DNA of 64,000 nt from Ehretia macrophylla (lineage: Eukaryota; Streptophyta; Magnoliopsida; Boraginales; Ehretiaceae), in the NCBI GenBank assembly GCA_037974665.1, contig CM075768.1:63329816-63393815 (forward strand). Reading direction: 5' to 3'. The notes below the pieces were generated by a model. It was not told the DNA's origin and did not search any database. It worked only from the letters and a program-made list of their open reading frames with translations. The first letter of the stretch is position 1, and every line of letters starts with the position of its first letter. Of this stretch, positions 34,284 through 46,967 are shown one piece after another. Position numbers and translations under genes: made by a program.

Positions 34284-35856
34284 TCCTTCTCCCCTTAAAA
34301 CAATTGCGTCCTCACAATTCTTCTTCCAATAGGACTCTGTATCATCTGACATACAAATTTGACTAATCTTCATCGATTGTTGAGCAAGACACTACATAAG
34401 GACATCCGAAGAAAACCAATCTAAGAAACCCGAGTAGTACTGCCCGAAAATTCTAAAATAATAAGGCCAAATAAAGGCTCTAGAGAATACCAAATAGAAC
34501 TCCAAATAAAAATCTTACTAGACATGAATGCCATAATAGAATCCCAACTAAAAGTACCGAGAACATACCAAGAAACAGTCTGAAGTAAAGTCTAAACGAG
34601 AACCCAAGTACTGCTCAGGAAGACTCCAGACAAGAAATCCAGTCAACCATATTTCAGAAGTTTCAAGGAAGTCTTCCAAAATATAGCTCAAGAAGCATCT
34701 CAATAAGGAATCCAAAATGTACGCCAACATATATATACTTATCAAAAGTCCATGAATGAACACCAAGCTGAATAACCAAGTAGATTCCCAAAATAATATT
34801 GCTACCGAATATTGGGTAAAATTCCAGAGGGAATGTCGTGCAGCCGCACCATATACTATTGAAGAATTCCAATCACGATTGCCGATAAAATATCAAGCAG
34901 GACTAGAGTGGAGATATTGTAGATAATATTATGCAGTAAGTCCGATGAGAATTCCGAATGCCAAATCCACTGAGAAATGTCCACAAGGAATACCAAAGTA
35001 GTACTCTTCACGCAAAACTGATCATTGTAAGTAGACTCAAATCAAAGTTCCCCATAAGAATACAGAAAGAACACCAAAGGTTGATTAAAATCCCAACCAT
35101 GTCTCCCACGAAATGCCAATATAGAAATACCCGATGAATGCCCAACAAGGAAATATTAAGAAAATGCTCCAAAGAATAATCATGTAGAACTCCAAAGAAA
35201 GTCATTTATACTAAGCATAGGAGATAACCTTAGAGGAATCCCAATAAACAACTCCAACTATAAATACCGACTCCCAAATAAAGGGCTAGTCAAATACTGT
35301 TCATTCCCGTCAATCCACATAACTTGAAGGGCCTGCTACTAACCACTTCTCTTCAGGGAAAGGAAGAAGTATTTCTTACCATTTCAACAGGACATGTATG
35401 AATGGCAAGATATCAAATTTATACATATGGGCCTTAAACTATTATGCAAGCAAGTTTATAAAACAGTTTGTTCAACAAAGTCACTCAAGCACGACAATCA
35501 AGTCAAGCACAACATAATCAATTCAAATCACGGCATAATCAATTCAAGACATTTCAATACACACATTAAAAGCAATACTTCAAGCAAATAACAATTCACA
35601 AGGTCGATTCGATTCACGATGCCAATTCAATAGGTCAATTCAATACACAACTAGACACTTCACTTCACGTAACACACATTTAGCACATAACACATAACCA
35701 TATCACATAGGTGCATACATTCAAGTCAAGACACACAATCTCACATACAAGCATACACTTTCAACACACATTTAACAAGCACACATTCAAGGATCACTAC
35801 CCACCAGACCGAGGACCCTGTCCCGGCTTATGAGCTAGACAAGCTCTGATACCACC
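34284..35856 (-). other. Element B non-coding interior with PPT
   Basis: About 1.57 kb, no coding frame. On the minus strand it has the GCCGGGACAGGGTCCTCGG block, the TTCCTTTCCCTGAAGAG box (35349-35365) and the same GG(T/A)ATTCT-rich degenerate repeats as A. The PPT AAGGGGAGAAGGA (34284-34296) touches the 3' LTR. Confidence 0.8.
35843..35854 (-). other. Primer-binding site, element B (initiator tRNA-Met)
   Basis: Minus-strand TGGTATCAGAGC, two bases from the LTR terminus TTACA. Confidence 0.93.
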
Positions 35857-36455
35857 TGTAACACCCCGATCCCTCTCTAGACCAGGAGTTCTATCAATCA
35901 ATCTATTCACAACCCAATTCCAAACCCGGGCAAAATTTTTAGGGAAAGACGGATGGAGTCTCCCCTATTTCTAGGCAAAATGCAAAACCTATAACAGCAT
36001 ATAAGTGGACCAGCACTGTGTCCAACCATATAAACACCTCAAGGCCATCCGAGCCTTGTTTCTCAACAAATAAACACATCAATTATATATATACATTTCT
36101 AGTTTTAAAACTAACCTATCTATTTTCATCTTTGACAAGAACATTCATGCTAGGCAATTAAACTATTCTAACCCATTGCATAAAATAGACTATCATACCA
36201 TTCTAATTCTTTTCCTTTGGACAATACAAACATGCAATGAAGTTAAACTATACTAATTGAATACATAAACTAGCTTATCATTCTACCTCAATTACCTAGT
36301 TAAATTTAAATTACATTCTTCTAATATTAAATACATACAATACATGAAACATACATTTTTGCATCTTTGACAACTCAAGCCACATAGCACACAAGATAAC
36401 TCTTCAAGCACGAACTTTCATGTAATCACGAACTTTCCAGCTAACATGGCATTTC

Positions 36456-37796
36456 CTGAAATGTGGTGGTGAGGAGTGAGTAAACACAACACGTATACTC
36501 AATGAGGGCGAGACAGATATCGAGGTGGAGAGAAAGAAGTTCGTGCAATGCAAATAGGTACAGTTAAGCAATATAATCAATAAGAAAGCATTCAATATAC
36601 ACGACAATACAATAAACAATTTGAAGAAAGCATTAACACAACCATTCAAAGCTATACCACACTCTGAAGGCTATGGTTCACTCGAGCGAGAAATGTACTG
36701 ATCAAGACTACGATGACTTTAACGATGACGCACCGACTCACCCACCTTATAACTTTCGTTAGAGTACTCCGGACATACTCTGTCAATTCTACGACCCAAA
36801 GTCCCTAGGTGGCGACCCAAGCGAGAAAGGGAATAGGACACGGAGCTAGAGCAATCAACACTGGCAACCCAAGGCTACCCAGAGAGGCCCATCACTCACG
36901 CGCTTGACACTTATGCAATGCAATACAAGCTATTTAACCATAATCGAGCAAGGCACTAAAGTGCAAGTCAGTAACAACATGCGATACAATAAGCACACAA
37001 TAAGCAACTATAACCAATTAAGTAACAAGAACAACACCAGCAAGCATTGTCAACAGTTGATATCCAAATTCAATCATAATCAACTTTAACAAGCATTATT
37101 AAGCATTAACAAGCATTCTACAAGCAAAATTCTATGAAAACCAACAAAAACACAAAACGACCCCAACTTACCAAACACTACTACTTTCAAACGAGCCATG
37201 AGTTTTGGAAACCGACTTCACCAATCCTCCTAGGTCACCATAAGGCACGTCTAAAGACCACGAAACCCTACTTTACCCTAGAATTCCCGCAAAGCCCCGA
37301 TTTCCCCCTTTGCTTGTTTGAACTACAGCTACCTCAACTGATCACGCAACCAATGTCACAACTGCACCAAAAGTGCTTCCATGGCATACCACGACAATGC
37401 CTTCACGCAAAACGAGAAAATACCAAACTCGATCGAAACGACCCCAACATAAACCTTGACATTTTTCTTCATTTTTCCATTACACAAACAAAATAAACCA
37501 CGCATTTTAGCATTTAAGCATATCTAGTACCTTTCTGCATCAATAGAACGCAACTCGGAGCAAAATTTCGGATGGGGGTTTACTATTCACGTTTTCACTA
37601 TTTAACCAACATTTAAAATGCAATAACCAATTTTAACAGTAGAAATTACTAAAAACTTACAAAAGTAAGGTCTACTAACATCATAGAACATATTTCAAGC
37701 AACAAATCGAATTAAACTACATTTTATATGCAATTTCAAAAAATTAAAATTTTGACATCATATTTTCTAATGCGCAAATAACGATGCATCCCTTAC
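36456..37796 (-). other. Predicted leader intron in element B 5' LTR
   Basis: Minus-strand donor CTAAG|GTAAGGG at 37796 and acceptor CATTTCAG|GAAATG ending at 36456, 1341 bp apart. Sites correspond to those of element A. Confidence 0.4.
36755..36925 (-). other. Conserved LTR core (element B 5' LTR)
   Basis: Minus strand: GGTTGCCAGTG, CCTATTCCCTTTCTCGC, GGGTCGTAGAATTGACAG and TATGTCCGGAGTACTC, in the same order and spacing as in element A. Confidence 0.65.
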
Positions 37797-37978
37797 CTTA
37801 GTTGCTAATAGACGCTAGGAAAACAATGTTAGAAGCCTCGGAAATGATCCCGTGCAAGCTCACACTAAGATTTGAAAATTTGAAGTTGAAAATTCTTTTT
37901 TTTTTCTTTTCTCCTTGAACTCTTGGTTTTCTCTCTTTATTTTTCAGCTTTTCCTTTGTTTTTTTATGCTATTTTATG

Positions 37979-37988
37979 CTTATAAAAG
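37979..37988 (-). promoter_or_regulatory. Putative TATA box of element B 5' LTR
   Basis: CTTTTATAAG on the minus strand, also present in the other LTR at 33851-33860. It lies about 180 bp upstream of the donor-like site, a plausible U3/R promoter position. Confidence 0.5.
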
Positions 37989-38859
37989 ATGACAACAATA
38001 GTCAATGGTCAAGGCTTTGGTCAACCAGCTAAACCAAAACAACTATGCGCGACCTTGCGAAAACGGCCATAACTACTTCTAGAAAACTCCAATTCACGAA
38101 CGGTTTGAAGACTCAAAAACTAGACTCATAGAGCTTTCCAACCATATATAATTTGCTACCTAACTCTTCCCCAATTGATTCATATTTGATTCCAAAGTTG
38201 ACCCAAAATTTGACTAACTTAACATTGCATTTTTTTATTTCTAATCCCAAGTTTGCCCTTTATTAAACATTTCAAAAATTCCCACCTTGTCCTAGTTGGT
38301 CAATGTAGATGAAAAGTCAACTAGTTTGGTCAAAGAAGGTGAAAGGTCAATAAAATGCAATTTAAATGAACTTTAAATGCTATTGAATACATGCCAGGTT
38401 CGGGGTATCATAGGCTGGGCCGGCAAACCGAGGGCGTAGGGCTTGTGACCAGGCCTCCGTCACTCTGGTGCCCATAACTTGTGATCTGTAAGGAGTTACG
38501 CGGCGCGCAACATACCGTTGCAAAGCTCTCCGAGAACTCTACGATGGGGGCAATGAGCTTGCCCACTTTGCCCCTTTTTTAGCCCAAAATTGAACGTTTT
38601 CAACAGTTTAGATCCACTTTTCTTCTTTTGCTATGTTTTTGGATCCCGGATCGTACGTCCTAAGCTGTTAAAAGGACAACAACCTTACTCGCAGGATATT
38701 AGAAGGCCTTACAATGTGTCGATATCAAGTCTTGCGAGGATGCTGCGTTGTTGAAGCGGATGGGTTGCCGTTAAGCTCATTGGGCTACTGAATGGGCCAT
38801 CTCTCTAGGCTGGGACTGTGAACCATTAACATATATAGGAATTGTGCCCTCAACATGAT

Positions 38860-38978
38860 GGGTGCGATCATACCAGCACTAATGCACCGGATCCCATCAG
38901 AACTCCGAAGTTAAGTGTGCTTGGGCGAGAGTAGTACTAGGATGGGTGACCCCTTGGGAAGTCCTCGTGTTGCACCCC
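38860..38978 (+). rRNA. 5S rRNA gene copy 37 (near consensus)
   Basis: Only GTTAAGTGTG in the A box and CCCCTTGGG differ visibly. The upstream region carries a true TATATA (ACATATATAGG). One of the best candidates for an expressible copy. Confidence 0.96.
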
Positions 38979-39540
38979 CCTTTTCAATTTTTTTTGCTCC
39001 GATTAGGGTCGCAAGATACTTTATCCACCACATTTTTGTTATCGAATCCCACGGCACCTTGGTGCAAGACAACTTCGCTTCACGTAGGGGCTGGGCCCGT
39101 AAACCGAGGGCATAGGGCTTGTGACCAGGTCTCCCTCACTCCGGTGCCCATAACTTTTGATCCGTAAGGAGTTACGCGGCACACAGCATACCGTTGCACA
39201 GCTCTCCCAGAGCTCTACTCCTGGGGTAGTGAGCTTGCTCGTTGTGCCCATTTTTGTAGCCCAAAATTGAACGTTTTCATCAGTTTTGGGCCACTTTTCT
39301 TCTTTTGCTCTATTTTTTTGACCCAGATCGTACGTCGTGAGCTATTAAAAGGAGGACGACAACCTTACTCGCGGGACATTAGGGAGCCCTACAACGCGTC
39401 GACATCACATCTTGCAAGGATTCTGCGTTGTTGAAGTGGATAGGTTGTCGTTAAGCCCATTAGGCCCTCTGAATGGGCAATCTCTCTAGGTTGGGACTGT
39501 GAACCGTTAACACATAAAGGAATTGTGCCCTCAACATAAC

Positions 39541-39658
39541 GGGTGCGATCATGCCAATACTAATGCACCGGATCCCATCAGAACTCCGAAGTTAAGCGTG
39601 CTTGGGCGAGAGTAGTACTAGGATGGGTAACCCCCTGGAAGTCCTCGTGTTGCACCCC
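39541..39658 (+). rRNA. 5S rRNA gene copy 38
   Basis: ATGCCAATAC, intact A box and IE, GGGTAACCCC and a one-base deletion (CCTGGAAG). Confidence 0.95.
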
Positions 39659-40217
39659 ACTTTTCAATTTTTTTTGCCCCGGTTAGGGTTGGCAAGAGAC
39701 TTTGTCCACCACATTTATATTATCGAATCCCACGGTACCTTGGGCAAGACAACTTAGCTTCACGTGGAGGCTGGGCTAGCAAACCGAGGGCGTAGGGCTT
39801 GTGACCAGGTCTTTGTCCCTCCGGTGCCCATTACTTTTGATCCATAGGAAGTTATGCGGTGCACAGCATACCGTTGCAAAGCTCTCCGAGAGCTCTACGA
39901 CTGGGGCAGTGAGCTTGCTCGTTGTACCCTTTTTTGGAGCCCAAATTCGAACGTTTTCATCAATTTTGATCCACTTTTCTTCCTTTGCTATGTTTTTTTG
40001 TCCCGGATCATACGTCGTGAGCTGTTAAAAGGACGAAAACCTAACTCGCGGGACATTAGAGGGCCCTACAACGCGTTGATATCACGTCTTGCAAGGATGC
40101 TGCGTTGTTGAAGCAGTTGGGTTGTCGTAAAGCCCATTTGGCCTTTTGAATGGGCCATCTCTCTAGGCTAGGACTGTGAACCATTAACACATAAAGGAAT
40201 TATGCCCTCAACATGAT

Positions 40218-40336
40218 GGGTGTGATTATACCAGCACTAATGCACCGAATCCTATCAGAACTCCGAAGTTAAGCGTGTTTGGGCGAGAGTAGTACTAGGA
40301 TTGGTGACCCCCTGGGAAGTCCTCGTGTTACACCCC
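40218..40336 (+). rRNA. 5S rRNA gene copy 39
   Basis: GTGTGATTATACC, ACCGAATCCTATC, GCGTGTTTGGGCG, GGATTGGTGACC and GTTACACC. Confidence 0.95.
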
Positions 40337-40865
40337 CTTTTCAATTTTTTTTGCCCTGGTTACGGTTGCCAAGATACTTTATCCACCATATTTCTATTAT
40401 CGAATCCCACGGCACCTTGAGCAAGACAACTTCGCTTCACGTGGAGGCTGGGCCCGTAAACCAAGGGCGTAGGGCTTGTGACTAGGTCTCCCTCGCTCAG
40501 GTGCCCATAACTTTTGATCTATAAGGAGTTACACAGTGCACAGCATACCGTTGCAAAGCTCTCCGAGAGCTCTACGACGGGGGCAGAGCCCAAAATCGAA
40601 CGTTTTCATCAGTTTTAGGCCACTTTTCTTCTTTTGATATGTTTTTCCTCCCGGATCGTACGTCGTGAGCTGTTGAAAGGACGACAACTTTACTCGGGGG
40701 ACATTAGAGGGCCCTACAATGCGTCGATATCACGTCTTGCAAGGATGCTGCGTTGTTGAACTGGATGGGTTGTCGTTAAGCCCACTGGACCTTCTAAATG
40801 GGCCATCTCTCTAGGTTGGGACTTTGAACCGTTAACACATAAAGGAATTGTGCCCTCAACATGAC

Positions 40866-40984
40866 GGGTGCGATCATACCAGAGCTAATTCACCAAATCC
40901 CATCAGAACTCCGAAGTTAAGCATGCTTGGGCGAGAGTAGTACTAGGATGGGTGACCCATTGGGAAGTCCTCGTGTTGTACCCC
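40866..40984 (+). rRNA. 5S rRNA gene copy 40
   Basis: CCAGAGCTAATTCACCAAATCC, GTTAAGCATGC, intact IE, GACCCATTGGG and TTGTACCC. Confidence 0.95.
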
Positions 40985-41543
40985 CCTTTTCAATTTTTTT
41001 TGCTTTGGTTAGGGTTGCCAAGATACTTTATCCACCACATTTCTATTATCGAATCCCACGTCACCTTGGGCAAGACAACTTCACTTCACGTGGAGGCTGG
41101 GCCCGCAAACCGAGGGTGTAGGGCTTGTGACCATGTCTCCCTCGCTCCGGTGCTAATAACTTTTGATCCGTAAGGAGTTACGCAGCGCACAACATACCGT
41201 TGCAAAGCTCTCCGAGAGGTCTACGACGGAGGTTGCCAACTTGCTCGCTGTGCCCATTTTTGGAGCCTAAAATCGAACCTTTTCATAAGTTTCGGGCCAC
41301 TTTTCTTCTTTTGCTCTGTTTTTTCGTCCTAGATCATACGTCGTGAGGTGGTAAAAGGACGACGACCTTACTCGCGAGACATTAGAGGGCCCTACAATGC
41401 GTTGATATCACGCCTTGCGAGGATGCTGTATTGTTGAAACGGATGGGTTGTCATTAAGCCCATTGGGCCTTCTGAATAGGCCATCTCTCTAGGTTGGGAC
41501 TGTGAACCGTTAACACATAAAGGAATTGTGCCCTCAACATGAC

Positions 41544-41662
41544 TGGTGCGATCATACCAGCACTAATGCACCGCATCCCATCATAACTCCGAAGTTAAGT
41601 GTGCTTGGATGAGAGTAGTACTAGGATGGGTGACCCCCTGGGAATTCCTCGTGTTACACCCC
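41544..41662 (+). rRNA. 5S rRNA gene copy 41
   Basis: TGGTGCG start, CCGCATCCCATCATAAC, GTTAAGTGTGCTTGGATGAG, GGGAATTCC, GTTACACC. C box intact. Confidence 0.95.
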
Positions 41663-42220
41663 CTTTTCAATTTTTTTGGCTCCGATTAGGCCTGCCAAGA
41701 TACTTTATCCACCACATTTCTATTATAGAATCCCACGGCACCTTGGACAAGACAACTTCACTTCACGTGGAGGCTGGGCCCGCAAACCGAGGGCGTAGGG
41801 CTTGTGACTAGGTCTCTGTCGCTCTGGTGCCCATAACTTTTGATCCGTAAGGAGTTACGCGGCGCACAGCATACCGTTGCAAAGCTCTCCGAGAGCTCTA
41901 CGACCAGGGCAGCGAGCTTGCTCGCTGTGGCCATTTTGCAAGACCAAAATAGAACTTTTTCATCAGTTTTGGACCACTTTTCTTCTTTTGCTCTGTTTTT
42001 TCATCCCGGATCGTACTTCGTGAACTTTCAAAAGGACGACAACCTTACTCGCGGCACATTAGAAGGCCCTACAATCCGTTGATATCACGTCTTGCATGGA
42101 AGCTACGTTGTGGAAGTGGATGTGTTGTCGTTAAGCCCATTGGGCCCTCTGAATGGGCCATCTCTCTTGGCTGGAACTGTGAACTGTTAACACATAAAGG
42201 AATTGTGCCCTCAACATGAT

Positions 42221-42339
42221 CGGTGCGATCATACCAGCACTAATGCACTGGATTCCATTAGAACTCCGAAGTTAAGCGTGCTTGGACGAGGGTAGTACTC
42301 GGATGGGTGACCCGTTAGGAAGTCCTCGTCTTGCACCCC
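42221..42339 (+). rRNA. 5S rRNA gene copy 42
   Basis: CGGTGCG start, ACTGGATTCCATTAG, CTTGGACGAGGGTAGTACTCGG, GACCCGTTAGG, CGTCTTGC. Confidence 0.95.
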
Positions 42340-42898
42340 CCTTTTAAATTTTTTTTGCTGAGATTAGGGTTGCCAAGATACTTTATCCACCATATTTCTA
42401 TTATCGAATCCCACAGCACCTTGGGCAAGACAACTTCGCTTCACGTGGAGGCTGGGCCAGCAAACCGAGGGCGTAGGGCTTGTGACCAAGTCTCCGTCGC
42501 TCTGGCGCCCATAACTTTTGATCCGTAGGGAGTTATGCGGCGCACAACATACTGTTGCAAAGCTCTCCGAGTGCTCTACGATGGGGGTAGCGAGCTTGCT
42601 CGCTGCGCCCTTTTTTGGAGGCCAAAATCGAACGTTTTCATCAGTTTCGATCCACTTTTCTTCTTTTGCTCTGTTTTTCCTTCCCGGATCGTACGTCGTG
42701 AGCTGTTAAAAGGACGACAGCCTTGTTCGCGGGACATTAGAGGGCCCTACAATGCGTCGATATCACGTCTTGCGAGGATTCTGCGTTGTTGAAGCAGATG
42801 GGTTGTCGTTAAGCCCATTGGGCATTCTGAATGGCCCATCTCTCTAGGCTGCGACTGTGAACCGTTTACACATAAAGGAATTGTGCCCTCAACATGAT

Positions 42899-43018
42899 GG
42901 GTGCGATCATACCAGCACTAATGCACCGGATTCCCATCAGAACTTTGAAGTTAATCGTGTTTGGGCAAGACTAGTACTAGGATGGCTAACCCCCGGAGAA
43001 GTCCTCCTGTTGCACCCC
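42899..43018 (+). rRNA. 5S rRNA gene copy 43
   Basis: 120 nt from one inserted T (GGATTCCCATC). AACTTTGAAGTTAATCGTG, TTTGGGCAAGACTAGT and GGATGGCTAACCC damage all internal boxes; likely inactive. Confidence 0.94.
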
Positions 43019-43576
43019 CCTTTTCAATATTTTTTGCTCCAGTTATGGTTGCCAAGATACTTTATCCACAACATTTCTATTAATGAATCCCACGGCACCT
43101 TTAGCAAGACAACTTCACTTCACGTGGAGGCTGGGCCCGCAAACCTAGGTCGTAGGGCTTGTTACCCGGTCTCCGTCGCTCTGGTGCCCATAACTTTTGA
43201 TCCGTAAGGAGTTACGCGGCGCACAGCATATGGTTACAAAGCTCTCTATGAGCTTTACGACGGGGGCAGCCAACTTTCTTGCTATGCCCTTTTTGGAGCC
43301 CAAAATCGAACGTTTTCATTAGTTTTGGGCCACTTTTCTTCTTTTGATATATTTTTCCGTCCTGGATCGTACCTCTTGTGCTGTTAAAAGGATGACAACC
43401 TTTCTCGCGGGACATTAGAGGGCCCTACAACGAGTCGATATCACGTCTTGCGAGGATGTTGCGTTGTTGAAGCGAATGGGTTGTCGTTAAGCCCAATGGG
43501 CCTTCTGAATGGGCCATCTCTCTAGGTTGGGACTTTGAACCGTTAACACATAAAGGAATTGTGGCCTCAACATGAC

Positions 43577-43695
43577 GGGTGCGATCATACCAGCACTAAT
43601 GGACCGGATCCCATCAGAAATCCGAAGTTAAGCGTGCTTGGGCGAGAGTAGTACTAGGATGGGTGACCCCCGGGGAAGTCCTCGTGTTGCACCCC
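43577..43695 (+). rRNA. 5S rRNA gene copy 44 (near consensus)
   Basis: Visible differences are ATGGACCGG, GAAATCCG and CCCGGGG. A box, IE and C box match consensus. Its spacer shares TTGCAAGATAC, ATTTTTGTTATCG and TTGGTGCAAGAC with copy 37. Confidence 0.96.
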
Positions 43696-44256
43696 CCTTT
43701 TTGAATTTTTTTTGCTTCGGTTAGGGTTGCAAGATACTTTATCCACCACATTTTTGTTATCGAATCCCACGGCACCTTGGTGCAAGACAACTTCGCTTCA
43801 CGTGGAGGCTGGGCCCGCAAATCAAGAGCGTAGGGATTGTGACCAGGTCTCCCTCACTCCGGTGCCCATAACTTTTGATCCATGAGGAGTTACGCGGCAC
43901 ACAACATACCGTTGCAAAGCTCTTCGAGAGCTCTACGACGGTAGGTAGTGAGCATGCTCGCTTTGCTCATTTTAGTAGCCTAAAATCGAATGTTTTCATC
44001 AGTTACGGGCCACTTTTCTTCTTTTGCTTTGTTTTTCCGTCCCGGATCGTACGTCGTGAACTGTTAAAAGGACTACAACTTTACTTGTGAGACATTAAAG
44101 GGCCCTACAATCCGTCGATATCACATCTTGCGAGGATGCTACGTTGTTGTAGCGGATGGGTTGTCGTTAAGCCCATTGGGCCCTCGGAATGGGCCATCTC
44201 TCTAGGCTGGGACTGTGAACCGTTAACACATAAAGGAATTGTGCCCTCAACATGAC

Positions 44257-44375
44257 GGGAGCGATCATACCAGCACTAATGCACCAGATCCCATTAGAAC
44301 TCCGAAGTTAAGCGTGCTTGGGCGAGAGTAGTACTAGGATGGGTGACCCCCTGGGAAGTCGTCGTGTTGCACCCC
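44257..44375 (+). rRNA. 5S rRNA gene copy 45 (near consensus)
   Basis: GGGAGCG, CACCAGATCCCATTAG and GTCGTCG differ; bases 45-100, covering the whole internal promoter, match consensus. Confidence 0.96.
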
Positions 44376-44934
44376 CCTTTTCAATTTTTTTGGCTCCGGT
44401 TAGGGTTGCCATGATACTTTATCCACCACATCTCTATTATCGAATCCCACAGCACCGTGGGCAAGACAACTTCGCTTCACGTGGTGGCTGGGCTAGCAAA
44501 CCGAGGGCGTAGGGCTTGTGTACAGGTTTGCGTCGCTACGGTGCCCATAACTTTTGATCCGTAGGGAGTTACGTGGCGCACAACATACCGTTGCAAAGCT
44601 ATCTGAGAGATCGACGACGGGAGTAGCCTGCTTGCTCGCTGTGCCCCTTTTTGGAGCCCAAAATCGAACAATTTCATCTATTTCGATCCACTTTTGTTCT
44701 TTTGCCATGTTATTCCATCCCGGATAATTCGTCGTGAGTTGTTAAAAGGATGACAACCTTACTCATGGGATATTAGAGGGCCCTACAACGCGTCGATATC
44801 ACGTCTTGTGAGGATGCTGCGTTGTTGAAGCAAATGGGTTGTCGTTAAGCCCATTGGGCCTTCTGAATGGGCCATCTCTCTAGGCTAGGACTGTGAACCA
44901 TTAACACATAAAGGAATTGTGCCCACAACATGAC

Positions 44935-45053
44935 GGGTGCGATCATACCAGCACTAATGCACTGGATCCCATCAGAACTCCGAAGTTAAGCGTCTTTGGG
45001 CGAGAGTAGTACTAGGATGGGTGACCCCCCGAGAAGACCTCGTGTTACACCCC
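44935..45053 (+). rRNA. 5S rRNA gene copy 46
   Basis: ACTGGATC, GCGTCTTTGGGCG, CCCCGAGAAGACC and GTTACACC. C box core intact. Confidence 0.95.
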
Positions 45054-45612
45054 CCTTTTTAATTTTTTTTGCTCCGGTTATGGTTGCCAAGATACTTTAT
45101 CCACCACATTTCTATTATCGAATCCCACGGCACATTGGGCAAGACAACTTTGCTCCACGTGGTGGCTGGGCTCGCAAACTGAGGTCGTTGGGCTTGTGAC
45201 CATGTCTATCTCATTTTGGTGCCCATAACTTTTGATCTGTGAGGAGTTACGCGGTGCACAGCATACCATTGCAAAGCTCTCCGAGAGCTCTACGATAGGG
45301 GCAGTGAGCATGCTCACTGTGCCCATTTTTGGAGCCCAAAATCGAACGTTTTCATCAGTTTCGGGCCACTTTTCTTATTTTACTCTGTTTTTTCGTCCCG
45401 GATCGTACGTCGTGAGCTATTAAAAGGACGACAACCTTACTTACGGGACATTATAGGGCTCTACAATCCGTCAATATCACGTCTTGTGAGGATGCTGTGT
45501 TGTTGAAGCAGATGGGTTGCCGTTAAGCCTATTGGGCCCTCTGAATTGGCCATCTCTCTAGGCTGGGACTGTGAACCGTTAACACATAAAGGAATTGTGC
45601 CCTCAACAAGAC

Positions 45613-45731
45613 AAGAACGATCTTACCAGCACTAATGCACCGGATCCCATCAGAACTCCGAAGTTAAGCGTGCTTGGGCGAGAGTAGTACTAGGATGGGT
45701 GACCCCATGGGAAATCCTCGTGTTGCACCCC
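45613..45731 (+). rRNA. 5S rRNA gene copy 47
   Basis: Starts AAGAACGATCTTACC, which would weaken the terminal helix, but bases 16-98 match consensus apart from CCCCATGG; then GGAAATCC. Confidence 0.95.
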
Positions 45732-46290
45732 GCTTTTCAAATTTTTTGGCTCCGGTTAGGGTTGCCAAGATACTTTATCCACCACATTTCTATTATCGAA
45801 TCCCACGGCACCTTGGGCAAGACAACTTCGCTTCACGTGGAGGCTGGGCTAGCAAACTGAGGGCGTAGGGCTTGTGTCCAGGTCTCCGTCGCTCCGGTCC
45901 CCATAACTTTTGATCCTTATGCCGTTACGTAGCGCATAGCATACCGTTGCAAAGCTCTCCGAGGGCTCTACGACGGGGGCAGCGAGCTTGCTCGATGTGC
46001 CCCTTTTTGGAGCCCAAAATCGAACGTTTTCATCAGTTTAGATCCACTTTTCTTCATTTGCTATGTTTTTCCGCCCCGGATCGTTCATCGTGAGTTGTTA
46101 AAAGGACGACAACCTTACTCGAGGGACATTAGAGGGCCCTACAATGCGTTGATATCACTTCTTGCGAGGATGCTACGTTGTTGAAGCAGATGGGTTGTCG
46201 TTAAGCCCATTGGGCCTTCTGAATAGGCCATCTCTCTAGGCTGGGACTGTGAACCGTTAACACATAAAGGAATTGTGCCCTCAACATGAC

Positions 46291-46409
46291 AGGTGCGATC
46301 ATACCGGCACTAATTCACCGGATCCCATCAGAACTCCGAAGTTAAGCGTGTTTGGGTGAGAGTAGTACAAGGATGGGTGACCCCCTGAGAAGTCCTCGTG
46401 TTGCACCCC
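46291..46409 (+). rRNA. 5S rRNA gene copy 48
   Basis: AGGTGCG, ACCGGCACTAATTCACC, GCGTGTTTGGGTGAG, GTACAAGGATGGG, CCTGAGA. Confidence 0.95.
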
Positions 46410-46967
46410 CCTTTTCAATTTTTTTTTCCCCGGTTATGGTTGCCTAGATACTTTATCCACCACATTTCTATTATCGAATCCCACGACACCTTGGGCAAGA
46501 CAACTTCGCTTCACGTGGTGGTTGGGCCCGCAAACCGAGGGCGTAGGGCTTGTGACCAGGTCTCCGTCGCTCTGGTGCCCATAACTTTTGATCCGTAAGG
46601 AGTTACGCTGCGCACAGCATACCGTTGTAAAGCTCTTCGAGAGCTCTACGACGGGGACAGCTAGCTTGCTTGCTGTGCCTGTTTTTGTAGGCCAAAATCG
46701 GACATTTTTATCAGTTTTGGGCCACTTTTCTTCTTTTGATCTATTTTTCCGTCCCGGATCATACGTCGTGAGCTGTTAAAAGGACGACAACCTTACTCGC
46801 GGGACATTAGAGGGCCCTACAATGCGTCGATATCACGTATTGCGAGGATGCTGCGTTATTGAAGGGATGGGTTGTCGTTAAGCCCATTGGGCCTTCTAAT
46901 TGGGCCATCTCTCTAGGTTGGGACTGTGAACCGTTAACACATAAAGGAATTCTGTCCTCAACATGAC

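Larger units (their letters stand above)
32035..38412 (-). mobile_element. Element B: non-autonomous LTR retrotransposon related to A, truncated
   Basis: Minus-strand element with 5' LTR 35857-38412, PBS 35843-35854, non-coding interior 34284-35856, PPT 34284-34296 and a partial 3' LTR (about 32056-34283). LTR start is T(A/G)TGATACCCCGAACCTGGC. LTR and interior are recognisable as relatives of element A but clearly diverged. About 330 bp at the terminal end of the 3' LTR are missing. No target-site duplication is present, and the 5S flanks come from different positions of the unit (left ends near base 379, right starts near base 230), so the left side was rebuilt by deletion and end joining. 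Confidence 0.92.
35857..38412 (-). repeat. Element B 5' LTR
   Basis: 2556 bp, ending GGTGTTACA at 35857. The first bases read TATGATACC where the other LTR has TGTGATACC, a likely point change in the terminal TGTG. A segment near 38050-38160 (CCATAACT ... AGAGCTTTCC) is absent from A's LTRs. Confidence 0.92.

Noticed and set aside
32035-38412. Target-site duplication for element B
   Set aside because: The left LTR end is missing and the flanks come from different spacer positions, so no duplication can be present.
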